The notes under the pieces: model-generated | Told to the model about the DNA's origin: nothing | Database searches by the model: none | Seen by the model: the letters and a program-made list of their open reading frames with translations, nothing else | Shown here: in pieces, positions 1 through 8,828 of the stretch | How the letters are laid out: each line of letters starts with the position of its first letter | How positions within the stretch are numbered: the first letter of the stretch is position 1 | Translations under genes and position numbers: made by a program | Assembly (NCBI GenBank): GCA_002435145.1 | Contig: DJLT01000120.1 | Span: forward strand, 1 to 64,000 | Reading direction: 5' to 3' | Length of the DNA stretch: 64,000 bases | Source: Neptuniibacter sp. UBA6509 | GTDB lineage: Bacteria > Pseudomonadota > Gammaproteobacteria > Pseudomonadales > Balneatricaceae

Positions 1-32
1 GCCGGTATGGATGATTAATGTTTTTTTAATTT

Positions 33-62
33 AAAAAGGCCGCTATTTTAAGCGGCCTTTTT
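33..62. terminator. Bidirectional terminator after the thioesterase gene
   Basis: A perfect 12-bp inverted repeat, AAAAAGGCCGCT and its complement, encloses a 6-base loop and has a T-run on either strand. It sits just beyond the stop codon of the minus-strand thioesterase gene and can also stop transcription arriving from the left edge. Confidence 0.85.
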
Positions 63-64
63 AG

Positions 65-496
65 TTATACGTCTTTAAATACCTTGTTTTTAAATGGCTC
101 GGGTACGGCTCGGATCTGACGTTCTTTGTAATCAAAGAAAACAACACCTGTTTTAGCATGTGCAATTTCAACGGCTGTTTTTTTATTGGATATAAGATAG
201 TAAATATCGCACCCGTACATCGTTAGGTCATTTAGCGCGATATCTATTTGAAGTTGATCACCATGAAAGCCTTCAGCTTTATACACAATGGCAGAATCTG
301 TCAGGATAAGTCCTAGCCCCTCAATATCGAGCTCACCGTAATGATAATGGCTTAAAAAGCGAACCCTTGCTTCGTGGATGATGGCGAGTATAGCGTCATT
401 GCTTAAATGGCCACCATAATTAATATCGCTGATGCGGACAGGTAGCTCAGTGGAAAAAATATAATTGTCAGGCATATCAATTTTTATTCTAGCCAT
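65..496 (-). CDS. Acyl-CoA thioesterase, hotdog (4HBT) fold
   Basis: The 143-residue product has the length and pattern of the YbgC/4HBT hotdog thioesterases, which hydrolyse acyl-CoA thioesters in the cytoplasm. The segment from Asp24 to Asn33 (DINYGGHLSN) matches the catalytic-loop and helix-start position of that fold, and the following helix IIHEARVRFL is typical. The gene lies 12 bp downstream of bioA on the same strand, so the two are probably cotranscribed, and a strong terminator follows its stop. The acyl substrate cannot be told from sequence; a role with biotin precursors is only suggested by position. Confidence 0.8.
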   Translation of the reverse strand: MARIKIDMPDNYIFSTELPVRISDINYGGHLSNDAILAIIHEARVRFLSHYHYGELDIEGLGLILTDSAIVYKAEGFHGDQLQIDIALNDLTMYGCDIYYLISNKKTAVEIAHAKTGVVFFDYKERQIRAVPEPFKNKVFKDV

Positions 497-508
497 GAAT
501 GAGTCCTA

Positions 509-1792
509 TTAATTGTAATTAGCAATGGCATCAACCATGCCGCTGGTTAGCAAGTTTAAGTCTTCGTTTTGCATAATATAGGGTGGCATGACATAAACTA
601 GTTTTCCAAATGGTCGTAGCCATAGCCCCCTTTTAATAAATAGTTTCTGGATGCGGGTAGTGTCTACCGCTTCTTTCATCTCAATAACACCGATAGCGCC
701 TAGGCACCTTACATCGGCAACGTTATCGAGTGTCTTTGCTTCTGAGAGCCCTTCCTTTAGGCCTGTTTCAATCCGTTGGACGTTATTTTTCCAACTGCCT
801 TCCAATAAAAGCTCTAAACTTTTATTGGCAACGGCGCAGGCTAGAGGATTACCCATAAAAGTAGGTCCATGCATAAAGCAGCCAGCCCCTCCTGCTGAAA
901 TAGTTTCGCCAATTTTGGTGGTGGTTAATGTGGCGGCTAAGCTCATATATCCCCCAGTGATCGCTTTGCCTACACAAAGGATATCGGGCGTGATGCCTGC
1001 GTGTTCACAAGCAAATAGTTTTCCGCTTCGGCCAAGGCCTGTGGCTATTTCATCGGCTATGAGGAGGACATTGTATTGATCGCATAATAAGCGGGCTTCA
1101 CGAAGATAATCTGCAGAATAGAAGCGCATCCCGCCGGCACCTTGAACGATAGGTTCAAGTATCAGGGCAGCGATATGGTCATGATTTTGATCGAGCAGAT
1201 CCTTTAGGGGTTGAATGTCTGCAATTTGCCATTCAGCACCGAATTTTGTTTCTGGTGCAGGCGCAAAGAAGTGCTTAGGGAGTATGCCGCTAAAGATTTC
1301 ATGCATACCGTTAACAGGATCGCAGACCGCCATGGCTCCAAAGGTATCACCGTGATAGCCATTTTTGATTGTTAAAAGTTTATGTTTTTGCGGGAGCCCT
1401 AAAGCATGGAAGTATTGAATGGCCATTTTTATCGCAACTTCAACGGCGACAGACCCTGAATCAGCAAGAAACACTTTGTCCAAAGTTGTGGGCGTCATCT
1501 GAACGAGTTTTTTACTTAGTTCTATTGCGGGAGCGTGAGTAAGGCCGCCAAACATAACATGAGACATCTTATCAATTTGTTCATGGGCTGCCTTATTGAG
1601 TTCCGGATGGTTATAACCATGAATAACAGACCACCATGAGGCCATTCCGTCAATAAGCTCTGTACCATCTGAAAGGTTTATTCTTACCCCTGAAGCAGAT
1701 TCTACTGGATACATAGGGGGCGGGTTAATCATTGAAGAGTAAGGGTGCCAAATATGTTGTTGGTCAAAATTGATCTGTTCTTGGGTGATCAT
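509..1792 (-). CDS. bioA: Adenosylmethionine-8-amino-7-oxononanoate aminotransferase
   Basis: BioA is the PLP-dependent class III aminotransferase that makes 7,8-diaminopelargonate from 7-keto-8-aminopelargonate, using S-adenosylmethionine as amino donor, in biotin synthesis. The 427-residue length is normal. Lys276 in CVGKAITGG is the expected Schiff-base lysine, Asp247 in ADEIATG binds the pyridine nitrogen, Ser112-Gly113-Ser114 holds the phosphate, and NGYHGDT (residues 144-150) is the usual substrate-site motif. It heads a minus-strand unit with the thioesterase and is divergent from hvfA. No bioBFCD genes and no clear BirA operator were seen nearby. Confidence 0.95.
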   Translation of the reverse strand: MITQEQINFDQQHIWHPYSSMINPPPMYPVESASGVRINLSDGTELIDGMASWWSVIHGYNHPELNKAAHEQIDKMSHVMFGGLTHAPAIELSKKLVQMTPTTLDKVFLADSGSVAVEVAIKMAIQYFHALGLPQKHKLLTIKNGYHGDTFGAMAVCDPVNGMHEIFSGILPKHFFAPAPETKFGAEWQIADIQPLKDLLDQNHDHIAALILEPIVQGAGGMRFYSADYLREARLLCDQYNVLLIADEIATGLGRSGKLFACEHAGITPDILCVGKAITGGYMSLAATLTTTKIGETISAGGAGCFMHGPTFMGNPLACAVANKSLELLLEGSWKNNVQRIETGLKEGLSEAKTLDNVADVRCLGAIGVIEMKEAVDTTRIQKLFIKRGLWLRPFGKLVYVMPPYIMQNEDLNLLTSGMVDAIANYN

Positions 1793-2120
1793 CGTAAGAC
1801 ATCCTAAATATAAAAATATATGCGCTATGTAATATGTCTATGGAAATAAAAAAAGAGGTTCTTTTTTGATAATTAGAGCGTGCTTCATATAAAGGTTCAA
1901 GTATATGAATAATTTAAACCAAAGTTATAGGGAACAAAACACTATTAATGTGTTCTATTAAATAACTATTTATTATGGTTTTTAAGGAAACATAATATTT
2001 TAGATTAAATGAAACTTTCTGAGAAAGTGTCAGTCACAATCGCAAGAGCTAGTGACAGGCTCTGAGATTTTTTAACTATAAGCAAGATGATAATAATATC
2101 TAATTTGGGGTGTATCTAAA
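1793..2120. other. Divergent intergenic region between bioA and hvfA
   Basis: This AT-rich 328-bp stretch should hold both divergent promoters. A 17-bp inverted repeat (AACAC, 7-base AT spacer, GTGTT) lies at 1938-1954 and may be an operator. GGAAC at 1931-1935 with TTCTA 17 bases later loosely resembles an extracytoplasmic-function sigma promoter, but no such sigma gene is in the window. No open reading frame was found here. Confidence 0.4.
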
Positions 2121-2519
2121 ATGGCTAATAATTCTACTGTTAAACCTATGGTTGCTGCTGTTGGCGCGGCGTTTATTGCTGGTATGGCGACTGCGCCAGT
2201 TGCTTCTGCTGCTGAAAACCCTTTTGCCGCAACAGATCTTTCTTCAGGTTATAGCCAGCAAGTCGCTATGAATGAAGGTAAATGCGGTGAAGGTAAGTGC
2301 GGCGGTGACAAAGCTGAGAAGTCTGAAGGTAAATGTGGTGAAGGTAAGTGCGGCGGCGACAAAGCTAAGAAGTCTGAAGGCAAATGTGGCGAAGGTAAGT
2401 GCGGCGGCGACAAAGCTAAGAAGGCTGAAGGTAAATGTGGTGAAGGTAAGTGCGGCGGCGACAAAGCTAAGAAGTCTGAAGGTAAATGTGGCGAAGGCAA
2501 GTGTGGCGGTAAAAGCTAA
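2121..2519 (+). CDS. hvfA: HvfA-like cysteine-rich RiPP metallophore precursor
   Basis: This is a 132-residue precursor peptide. Residues 1-31 form a signal-peptide-like leader (hydrophobic core from Val11, ending near ASAA), followed by a conserved-looking linker with NPFAATDLSSGY. Residues 52-132 are almost five copies of a 17-residue unit carrying two EGKCG motifs each, so ten cysteines in all and no others. In the HvfA family of Haemophilus influenzae, cysteines in EGKCG motifs are converted to oxazolone-thioamide groups that bind copper. The maturation genes hvfB and hvfC and a DoxX gene follow directly. The chemistry and metal are inferred from the family. A hairpin after the stop may keep precursor mRNA in excess. 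Confidence 0.88.
   Translation: MANNSTVKPMVAAVGAAFIAGMATAPVASAAENPFAATDLSSGYSQQVAMNEGKCGEGKCGGDKAEKSEGKCGEGKCGGDKAKKSEGKCGEGKCGGDKAKKAEGKCGEGKCGGDKAKKSEGKCGEGKCGGKS
2274..2516 (+). repeat. 51-bp tandem repeat, about 4.8 copies, within hvfA
   Basis: Units begin at 2274, 2325, 2376, 2427 and 2478, the last one shortened to 39 bp. Each unit encodes EGKCGEGKCGGDKAKKS or a one-residue variant. Units differ mainly at synonymous third positions (ggt/ggc, tgc/tgt), so expansion is recent enough for slippage or recombination to change copy number between strains. Confidence 0.95.
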
Positions 2520-2548
2520 TACGCATTTAGCTTTGTAGAGCTTACAGG

Positions 2549-2571
2549 GGCCCTGCTATGCGGGGCCTTTT
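2549..2571 (+). terminator. Hairpin between hvfA and hvfB, probable partial terminator
   Basis: An 8-bp GC-rich stem (GGCCCTGC with GCGGGGCC, one G-U pair) with a 3-base loop is followed by four T residues. It lies 30 bp after the hvfA stop and before the hvfB start. Such a weak terminator would lower transcription of the enzymes relative to the precursor. Confidence 0.65.
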
Positions 2572-2595
2572 GATCTTTAAGGTTTGAGGTGGCAG

Positions 2596-3447
2596 ATGAG
2601 CAGAGATAGTTATCCTGTAGAAGGTGCTGGTTTTGGATTTCGACGTTGTATGTCGGAAACGTTAAAAGAAGTTGAGCCCGATGCATTCGATTTTTTGGAG
2701 ATAGCGCCTGAAAACTGGATGGGGCTAGGCGGTCGTTTTGGTAAAGCGTTTCGTCAGTATACAGAGCAACACCCTTTTATGGCTCATGGCTTATCGCTTT
2801 CTATTGGTGGTCCAACACCTTTAGATATGGAGTTTCTTACGCGACTTAAAGCGTTTATGAAAGAGCATAACATTCGTGGTTATTCTGAGCATTTGAGCTA
2901 CTGTTCAGATGATGGGCATCTCTATGATTTGATGCCGATACCTTTCACTGAAGAGGCTGTGACTTATGTTTCGCAGCGTATTCGCCAAGTGCAAGATGTG
3001 CTCGAGCAAAAAATCGCGATGGAGAATGTCTCCTTTTATGGGGCTCCAGGATCAGAAATGTCAGAACAGGAGTTCTTGCTTGCTGTGCTCGAAGAGGCTG
3101 ACTGTGATCTGTTGCTTGATGTGAATAATATCTATGTGAATAGTATTAATCACAAGTACGATGCGGTTGAGTTTCTTAAGTCGATGCCAGCTGATCGCAT
3201 TATGTATCTACATATAGCGGGACACTACACTGAAGCTGAAGATCTTATTGTTGATACCCATGGGGCACCTGTTGTTGATCCTGTTTGGTCGCTTTTACAG
3301 CAAACTTATAAACAGTTTGGTTTGTTGCCTACACTGCTTGAGCGTGACTTTAACATTCCTCCAATGGCAGAGTTGTTGGAAGAAGTTCAGCAGGTTCGTT
3401 TTTATCAAAACCAATGGAAGATGAGTCATGCACAAACCGTCGCCTGA
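2596..3447 (+). CDS. hvfB: MNIO-family (DUF692) RiPP peptide maturase
   Basis: The product belongs to the multinuclear non-heme iron oxidases (DUF692, MbnB-like, TIM-barrel), cytoplasmic enzymes that oxidise peptide cysteines with O2. Family landmarks are present in order: the early APENWMG, HGLSLSIGG, SEHLSYC, IAMENVS, LLLDVNNIYVN and HIAGHY, which supply His, Glu, Asp and Asn ligands, and a late LLERDFN. I place the start at ATG 2596 behind GAGGTGG rather than at TTG 2584, giving 283 residues. It overlaps hvfC by 20 bp, so their translation is coupled. Its substrate is inferred to be the adjacent hvfA peptide. Confidence 0.9.
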   Translation: MSRDSYPVEGAGFGFRRCMSETLKEVEPDAFDFLEIAPENWMGLGGRFGKAFRQYTEQHPFMAHGLSLSIGGPTPLDMEFLTRLKAFMKEHNIRGYSEHLSYCSDDGHLYDLMPIPFTEEAVTYVSQRIRQVQDVLEQKIAMENVSFYGAPGSEMSEQEFLLAVLEEADCDLLLDVNNIYVNSINHKYDAVEFLKSMPADRIMYLHIAGHYTEAEDLIVDTHGAPVVDPVWSLLQQTYKQFGLLPTLLERDFNIPPMAELLEEVQQVRFYQNQWKMSHAQTVA

Positions 3448-4204
3448 ACAGCCTCATTTTCAGACTCTGCAATATCAGTTTGCAGCTCATATCCGAAATC
3501 CTGACAAAAATGCAGCTCCTTCAGATATTGAAGATCGCAGAATGGCGATCTACAGAGATCTATTTTTTAACAACGTTGAAGGGTTTCTATCTGGGAACTT
3601 TCCCGTATTAAAGCAGATTAGTTCGCAGGCGTATTGGCTACGTTTAGCGCGAGGCTTTTTTGATACACACCGTTGTCATACTCCCTATTTTTTAGAGATA
3701 GGTGAAGAGTTTATAGCGTATATCAATAATGAATACGTTGCTTGCGATGATGATCCTGTTTTTCTTGAAGAGCTTATTCATTATGAATGGGTCGAGCTTG
3801 CGTTAGATGCTTCAACGATTGAGTTGCCTGTGCAAAATGTAGATGCCAATGGTGATTTGTTAGAGAGGCATCCAGTTCAGTCCCCTCTGGCGTGGCTGTT
3901 GTCTTATCAGTTTCCAGTGCATTGTATTCGGCCAGATTTTCAACCGAATACGCCCTCTGAATCACCGACTTTTTTAATCGTTTATCGTAATAGGGAAGAT
4001 GAAGTTAATTTTATGGAGGTGAACTCCGTAACTGGACGTTTATTGTATCTGCTTTCAGAGGATGAGCAGCTAACAGGATCAGCCGCTTTAGAGCAAATAG
4101 CTGAAGAGATGAATCACCCGCAAGTTGAGCAAGTTGTATCTGGTGGTTTACAGACCATGGAGCATTTGCGCTCTAAAGGGATTCTCTTAGGAACAAAAAT
4201 ATAA
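3428..4204 (+). CDS. hvfC: DUF2063 RiPP maturation partner protein
   Basis: This 258-residue protein has the N-terminal DUF2063 pattern (FQTLQYQFAAHIR, then RRMAIYRDLFFNNVEGFLSGNFPVL) found in partners of MNIO enzymes such as MbnC and HvfC, which bind the precursor leader and form a complex with the oxidase. The C-terminal part is a more variable wHTH-like domain that reads NFMEVNSVTGRLLYLL. The start at ATG 3428 is preceded by GGAAG at a good distance and lies inside the end of hvfB. The role is inferred from family and position. Confidence 0.88.
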   Translation: MHKPSPEQPHFQTLQYQFAAHIRNPDKNAAPSDIEDRRMAIYRDLFFNNVEGFLSGNFPVLKQISSQAYWLRLARGFFDTHRCHTPYFLEIGEEFIAYINNEYVACDDDPVFLEELIHYEWVELALDASTIELPVQNVDANGDLLERHPVQSPLAWLLSYQFPVHCIRPDFQPNTPSESPTFLIVYRNREDEVNFMEVNSVTGRLLYLLSEDEQLTGSAALEQIAEEMNHPQVEQVVSGGLQTMEHLRSKGILLGTKI

Positions 4205-4211
4205 TTATAAA

Positions 4212-4256
4212 ATGCCAAGCACTGGGAGCCTATTGATAGCTTCCTTGATTTGGCAT
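4212..4256 (+). other. Branched hairpin between hvfC and the DoxX gene
   Basis: An outer 7-bp stem (ATGCCAA at 4212-4218 with TTGGCAT at 4250-4256) encloses an inner stem in which GGGAG and CTAT pair with ATAG and CTTCC. There is no T-run on the plus strand, so it looks like an mRNA processing or stability element rather than a terminator. Confidence 0.55.
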
Positions 4257-4275
4257 ATTAATCAAAGGTGCGTAT

Positions 4276-4887
4276 ATGGCTAATGCAGTTATGAATTTGG
4301 CTAATCGACTACAAGATATTTTAAATAGTACACGTTGCGCAGATGGTTTGGCGCCACTGTTACTGCGTTTATACCTAGCGCCTGTATTCATGCAGGCGGG
4401 TTGGAATAAACTTTCTCATTTTGAAGATACCGCGGCTTGGTTTGGAAATCCTGATTGGGGGTTAGGCTTGCCAATGCCTGAACTACTGGCTGGTTTAGCG
4501 GCGACAACTGAACTTGTCGGTGGGGTGCTTTTGATTGTCGGTTTAGCTGTGCGATGGGTAAGTATTCCACTTATGATGACGATGCTAGTGGCTGCGTTTG
4601 CGGTGCATTGGGACAACGGCTGGTTGGCCATAGCTGATGGCGGTAGTTGGTTGGCTAACGAGCGTGTGATGGATGCTCAAGAGCGATTGGGGGCAGTCAA
4701 AAGCATATTAAATGAGCATGGTAACTATAGTTGGTTAACGGAAAAGGGGTCTGTAGTTATTCTTAATAACGGGATCGAATTTGCGATTACTTATTTCATC
4801 ATGTTGTTTAGTTTATTCTTTACTGGTGCAGGCCGGATTTTTAGTATCGATTATTGGATCGCTAAGGCTTGCTGCAAGTGTGAATAA
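4276..4887 (+). CDS. DoxX-family membrane protein of the hvf locus
   Basis: This 203-residue inner-membrane protein has the DoxX layout of four membrane helices (around residues 24-41, 65-90, 92-110 and 160-182) with a conserved first-helix motif LRLYLAPVFMQAGWNKL. DoxX proteins accompany HvfA-type peptide loci and are called HvfX in some annotations. It ends in KACCKCE, where three cysteines in the tail could bind metal or exchange thiols. A 45-bp structured spacer separates it from hvfC and a terminator follows. Its exact role in peptide maturation or copper handling is unknown. Confidence 0.82.
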   Translation: MANAVMNLANRLQDILNSTRCADGLAPLLLRLYLAPVFMQAGWNKLSHFEDTAAWFGNPDWGLGLPMPELLAGLAATTELVGGVLLIVGLAVRWVSIPLMMTMLVAAFAVHWDNGWLAIADGGSWLANERVMDAQERLGAVKSILNEHGNYSWLTEKGSVVILNNGIEFAITYFIMLFSLFFTGAGRIFSIDYWIAKACCKCE

Positions 4888-4943
4888 AAGACCTGAGTGG
4901 TCGAAAGAGACAGATTAGGTTTTAAAAAGAAGCTTTTTAAGTG

Positions 4944-4984
4944 GCCCTTGATAGTTAGATTTATAACTATGGAGGGCTTTTTTA
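4944..4984 (+). terminator. Terminator of the hvf operon
   Basis: GCCCT and ATAGTTA pair with TAACTAT and AGGGC across a short AT loop, with two unpaired bases, and the stem is followed by six T residues. It ends transcription from the DoxX gene. Confidence 0.8.
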
Positions 4985-5069
4985 TATGTAAATTAATACG
5001 CTATTTAGGTTAGGGGTTCGTAATCGAATTAGGTGGTTAGAGGGCAAGGTATGGCCTTTCGCAGAAGCT

Positions 5070-5110
5070 AAAAGGCCTAATCTCAGTGCTGTACCGAAAT
5101 TAGGCCTTTT
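5070..5110. terminator. Bidirectional terminator between hvf locus and valS
   Basis: A perfect 12-bp stem, AAAAGGCCTAAT with ATTAGGCCTTTT, encloses a 17-base loop and reads as a terminator on both strands. With the terminator at 4944 it accounts for most of the 300-bp gap 4888-5187; nothing else was seen there. Confidence 0.8.
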
Positions 5111-5187
5111 GCTTGGTAACTTAAGAGTTCAATTTAATGAATTACTCTTAGTTACTGTTCTGTTGCTGCCAGTTAGTAAACTGAAGC

Positions 5188-8052
5188 TTAAAGCGCTTCG
5201 ATCTTAGCGTACTGCTCTTGTAGCTTATCAAAAGCAGATTGAGCTGTTTCCATCTTTTCGCGCTCTTTAGCGATAACCGCTTCAGGTGCATTAGATACAA
5301 ACTTCTCGTTGCTTAGCTTACCTTTCACTCGGCCGATATCTTTCTGTAGCTTGTCTAGTTCTTTCTGTAGGCGGGCCAACTCGGCGTCTTTGTTAATCAG
5401 GCCTGCCATTGGCACGAGTACTTCCATATCGCCAACAAGCTGTGTAGCGGACATCGGTGCTTCATCACCGGCATTCAGCCATGTGATGCTTTCCAATGCG
5501 GCCAGCTTGCTTAAGAAGGTACGGTTCGCTTCTAGGCGTGTTAAGTCTTCAGGGCTGCCGTTTTGTAGCATTACGGTTATCTCTTTAGCTGGGGATATAC
5601 CCATTTCACCACGGATGTTACGTACACCCGTGATAACGCCTTTAAGCCATTCGATCTCGGCTTCCGCTGCGGCATCGTGTTTACCGGTGCTTGCAACAGG
5701 ATAAGGCTGGTTCATGATGGTATCGCCATCTTTACCGGCTAAGCCTTTCACTTGCTGCCAGATCTCTTCCGTAATGTACGGCATGATTGGGTGAGCAAGG
5801 CGAAGTAGAACTTCAAGCACGCGTACTAAGGTGTGGCGTGTGCCACGCTTAGCTTCTGCAGAAGCGTCTTCATCCCACAATACAGGCTTGGATAGCTCTA
5901 AGTACCAACCGCAGTATTCGTTCCAGATGAAGTCATAAAGGGTTTTGGACGCCATATCGAAACGGTATTCATCAAAGTGTTTAACCACTTCAGTTTCAAC
6001 TGCTTGCAGGCGGCTTGTGATCCAGCGATCTGCTAGAGATAGCTCCATTGCTGCGTTATCTGCTGTATTTTGACCGCAATCTTCGCCTTCTGTATTCATT
6101 AGAACGTAGCGCGCTGCGTTCCAGATTTTGTTACAGAAGTTACGGTAGCCTTCTAGACGCTTCATATCCCAGTTGATATCACGGCCAGTAGAGGCCAGTG
6201 CAGCAAGGGTGAAACGAAGGGCGTCGGTACCGTGGGCTTGAATGCCTTCTGGGAACTCTTTCTCGGTACGCTTGCCGATTTTAGCCGCCTGTTGAGGCTG
6301 CATCATATTACCGGTACGCTTTTCTAACAGTGTATCCAGCTCGATGCCGTCGATCATATCCAATGGGTCAAGTACGTTACCTTTGGACTTAGACATTTTG
6401 TCGCCATTTTCGTCACGGATTAGGCCGGTAACGTAAACGGTTTTGAACGGTACTTGTGGTTTGCCATCTTCATCTTTCATGAAGTGCATGGTCATCATGA
6501 TCATGCGAGCTACCCAGAAGAAAATAATGTCGAAACCGGTAACCAGTACATCCGTTGGATGGAATGTCTGTAGGCGCTGAGTGTTTTCAGGCCAGCCTAG
6601 TGTTCCGAATGTCCATAGTGCAGAACTGAACCAAGTATCCAATACGTCATCGTCTTGGCGTAGTTCAAGTTCAGGGTCTAGGTTGTATTTTTTGCGAGCG
6701 CTCTCTTTGTCGTTAGCAACATAAACATTGCCTTCGTTGTCATAGAACGCTGGAATACGGTGGCCCCACCATAGCTGACGCGAAATACACCAGTCTTGGA
6801 TATCATTCATCCAAGCGTTGTACATGTTCTCATACTGCTGCGGGACAAATTTAATGTCGCCGTTAGCAACGGCATCTACCGCTGGTTTTGCCAGTGTCTT
6901 AGCATCGGCAAACCATTGGTCTGTTAGCATCGGCTCGATAACAACACCACCACGGTCACCGTAAGGTACAGTCATGTCGTTCTCTTCGATTTTAACCAGT
7001 AAGCCGGCTTCCTCGAAGTCAGCTACGATCTGACGACGCGCAGCGAAACGTTCCATACCACGGTATTTTTCCGGGATTGTTGTTTCAAGATCGTTGTTAG
7101 GTGTGCCATCAGTGTTAAAGCCTTCACCTTCATCACGAATATCCGCATTAAAGGTTAGGATGTTGATCATGGGTAGGTTGCAGCGTTTGCCAACTTCATT
7201 ATCGTTGAAGTCATGTGCAGGCGTGATTTTTACACAACCGGTACCTTTTTCCATATCAGCATGTTCATCACCTACGATAGGGATGCGGCGGCCAACTAAT
7301 GGAAGAATAATCTCTTTGCCGATCAGATCGTTATAGCGCTCATCATCCGGGTTAACCGCAACGCCGGTATCACCTAACATGGTTTCTGGACGAGTCGTAC
7401 CAACAACAAGGAACTCTTCACCTGATGCTGTTTTAGCGCCATCAGCTAATGGGTAACGTAGGTACCACATTTTACCTTTGGTATCTTTGTTCTCTACTTC
7501 TAGATCAGAGATCGCGGTGTGAAGTTTTGGATCCCAGTTTACGAGGCGTTTACCACGGTAAACCAAACCTTCGTCATACAGACGGATGAAAACTTCTTGC
7601 ACCGCATGGTAGAAGCCGGAGTCCATTGTGAAACGTTCACTTGGCCAATCTACGGAGTTACCTAAGCGGCGCATCTGGTTAGTGATGGTACCACCGGATT
7701 CCTCTTTCCATTCCCAGATTTTTTCGATAAACGCATCACGGCCTAGGTCATGGCGTGTTTGCTGGCTTTCTGCCGCCAACTTACGCTCGACAACCATCTG
7801 TGTTGCGATACCTGCGTGGTCTGTACCCACCTGCCATAGTGTGTTTTTACCCTGCATACGCTTATAGCGTGTTAGGGCATCCATGATTGTATGCTGGAAA
7901 GCGTGACCCATGTGTAAGCTGCCAGTGACGTTTGGCGGCGGAATCATTATGCAGTAGGAGTCACCTTCGCCTGAAGGGGCGAAGTAGTTGTTGTCTTCCC
8001 AGGTTTTGTACCAGGATTTTTCGATCTCTTGCGGCTGGTAAGTAGTTTCCAT
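5188..8052 (-). CDS. valS: Valine-tRNA ligase
   Basis: ValRS charges tRNA-Val with valine and edits mischarged threonine. The 954-residue protein is a class Ia synthetase with the HIGH-type motif HMGH at residues 47-50 in [13 protein letters not shown], the GTTRPET editing-domain motif, and KMSKS near residues 552-556. The last 70 or so residues form the ValRS coiled-coil arm, rich in Glu, Lys and Leu. It is the third gene of the pepA-holC-valS order common in gammaproteobacteria, but 332 bp separate it from holC, so it likely has its own promoter. Confidence 0.98.
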   Translation of the reverse strand: METTYQPQEIEKSWYKTWEDNNYFAPSGEGDSYCIMIPPPNVTGSLHMGHAFQHTIMDALTRYKRMQGKNTLWQVGTDHAGIATQMVVERKLAAESQQTRHDLGRDAFIEKIWEWKEESGGTITNQMRRLGNSVDWPSERFTMDSGFYHAVQEVFIRLYDEGLVYRGKRLVNWDPKLHTAISDLEVENKDTKGKMWYLRYPLADGAKTASGEEFLVVGTTRPETMLGDTGVAVNPDDERYNDLIGKEIILPLVGRRIPIVGDEHADMEKGTGCVKITPAHDFNDNEVGKRCNLPMINILTFNADIRDEGEGFNTDGTPNNDLETTIPEKYRGMERFAARRQIVADFEEAGLLVKIEENDMTVPYGDRGGVVIEPMLTDQWFADAKTLAKPAVDAVANGDIKFVPQQYENMYNAWMNDIQDWCISRQLWWGHRIPAFYDNEGNVYVANDKESARKKYNLDPELELRQDDDVLDTWFSSALWTFGTLGWPENTQRLQTFHPTDVLVTGFDIIFFWVARMIMMTMHFMKDEDGKPQVPFKTVYVTGLIRDENGDKMSKSKGNVLDPLDMIDGIELDTLLEKRTGNMMQPQQAAKIGKRTEKEFPEGIQAHGTDALRFTLAALASTGRDINWDMKRLEGYRNFCNKIWNAARYVLMNTEGEDCGQNTADNAAMELSLADRWITSRLQAVETEVVKHFDEYRFDMASKTLYDFIWNEYCGWYLELSKPVLWDEDASAEAKRGTRHTLVRVLEVLLRLAHPIMPYITEEIWQQVKGLAGKDGDTIMNQPYPVASTGKHDAAAEAEIEWLKGVITGVRNIRGEMGISPAKEITVMLQNGSPEDLTRLEANRTFLSKLAALESITWLNAGDEAPMSATQLVGDMEVLVPMAGLINKDAELARLQKELDKLQKDIGRVKGKLSNEKFVSNAPEAVIAKEREKMETAQSAFDKLQEQYAKIEAL

Positions 8053-8384
8053 GGCGCTCTAGTGCTTCCGAAAATCAGTCAATTGGGGCTTCCCTGAATG
8101 TATTGGGAAGCACAAATAAACCCGGCATTATACAGGTTAAAGCTGGCTGGTGGCGAGGGAATGGCGAGAAATGTCTGATTTTTCAGCGTATATTTTTACG
8201 CCCAAACCTAGACCGTGCGGTATAGGAAGTACACTCTGTAAGCGGAGCTATTATTTTGAGATCTGTAAGAGGTTAGCTTCTAAGTGATAAATAAGCCTTT
8301 TCTGCTGATGATTGATCAATCGTGAGGGGGGAGCGCTAAAAGGCGAGGAGCGGGGGGGGGGCAGAATAAAAGCCTGTAAGAAAT
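8053..8384. other. Intergenic region between holC and valS with a G10 tract
   Basis: The 332-bp gap should hold the valS promoter on the minus strand. It contains a run of ten G residues at 8352-8361 within a purine-rich stretch and a 12-bp palindrome GATTGATCAATC at 8310-8321. No plausible gene, T-box or other riboswitch was recognised. Confidence 0.6.
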
Positions 8385-8816
8385 TTATTTCTTTCTCATA
8401 TCATGCATATCAATTTTGACACTGTTTTTTTGATAGATCTTATAGTTACTGCGAGTGGCAGTAAGTATGTCCTCGCTCTGGATGACAATTTCCAGAATGC
8501 GATCGTATTTTAGAGCATCTTCTGGAATACCTAAATCAAGATTAACGTAAACATCTTGATGCTGAGGTCGCTGACTGTCCCAGCCAATCTTCACCCCGGC
8601 GTTATCTGTTTCGTTTGTCAAACTATGTGGAATAAATGACTCTGGACGATATTCCCAGAGAAGCTGATCTATACGTTGAGCTTCAGTTTCATTGCTAGCT
8701 TGTATGAATATCTCATGCCCTAGAGCACGAATCTTTTCAACAAGGCGGCAAAGGAAGCGAGCCCGAGCATCTGGATCGCTTGAAGGCAGAACGTAAAAAT
8801 CAGCTTTACTGGTCAT
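8385..8816 (-). CDS. holC: DNA polymerase III subunit chi
   Basis: HolC (chi) links the clamp loader, through psi, to single-stranded DNA-binding protein at the replication fork. The 143-residue product is close to the E. coli length of 147 and shows the family pattern DFYVLPSS at the start, a Cys-Arg-Leu helix (LCRLVEKIRALGHEIFI) and the tryptophan helix DQLLWEYRPESFIPHSL. It begins 12 bp after pepA and is surely cotranscribed with it. Confidence 0.94.
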   Translation of the reverse strand: MTSKADFYVLPSSDPDARARFLCRLVEKIRALGHEIFIQASNETEAQRIDQLLWEYRPESFIPHSLTNETDNAGVKIGWDSQRPQHQDVYVNLDLGIPEDALKYDRILEIVIQSEDILTATRSNYKIYQKNSVKIDMHDMRKK

Positions 8817-8828
8817 GTGATTACTTAC

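Noticed and set aside
651..1079. 142-residue plus-strand ORF opposite bioA
   Set aside because: It is the antisense shadow of a well-supported bioA, with no start signal or recognisable product.
1931..1956. ECF sigma promoter for hvfA
   Set aside because: GGAAC with a TTCTA 17 bases later is a weak match, no ECF sigma gene is close, and the spacing can arise by chance in AT-rich DNA.
2274..2516. Possible CRISPR-like repeat
   Set aside because: Repeats are contiguous, in-frame and coding, with no spacers and no cas genes nearby.
2249..2538. Long open frames on the minus strand and in the +2 frame over the hvfA repeat
   Set aside because: They come from the repeated 51-bp sequence and have low-complexity products; the frame with signal leader and EGKCG motifs is the real one.
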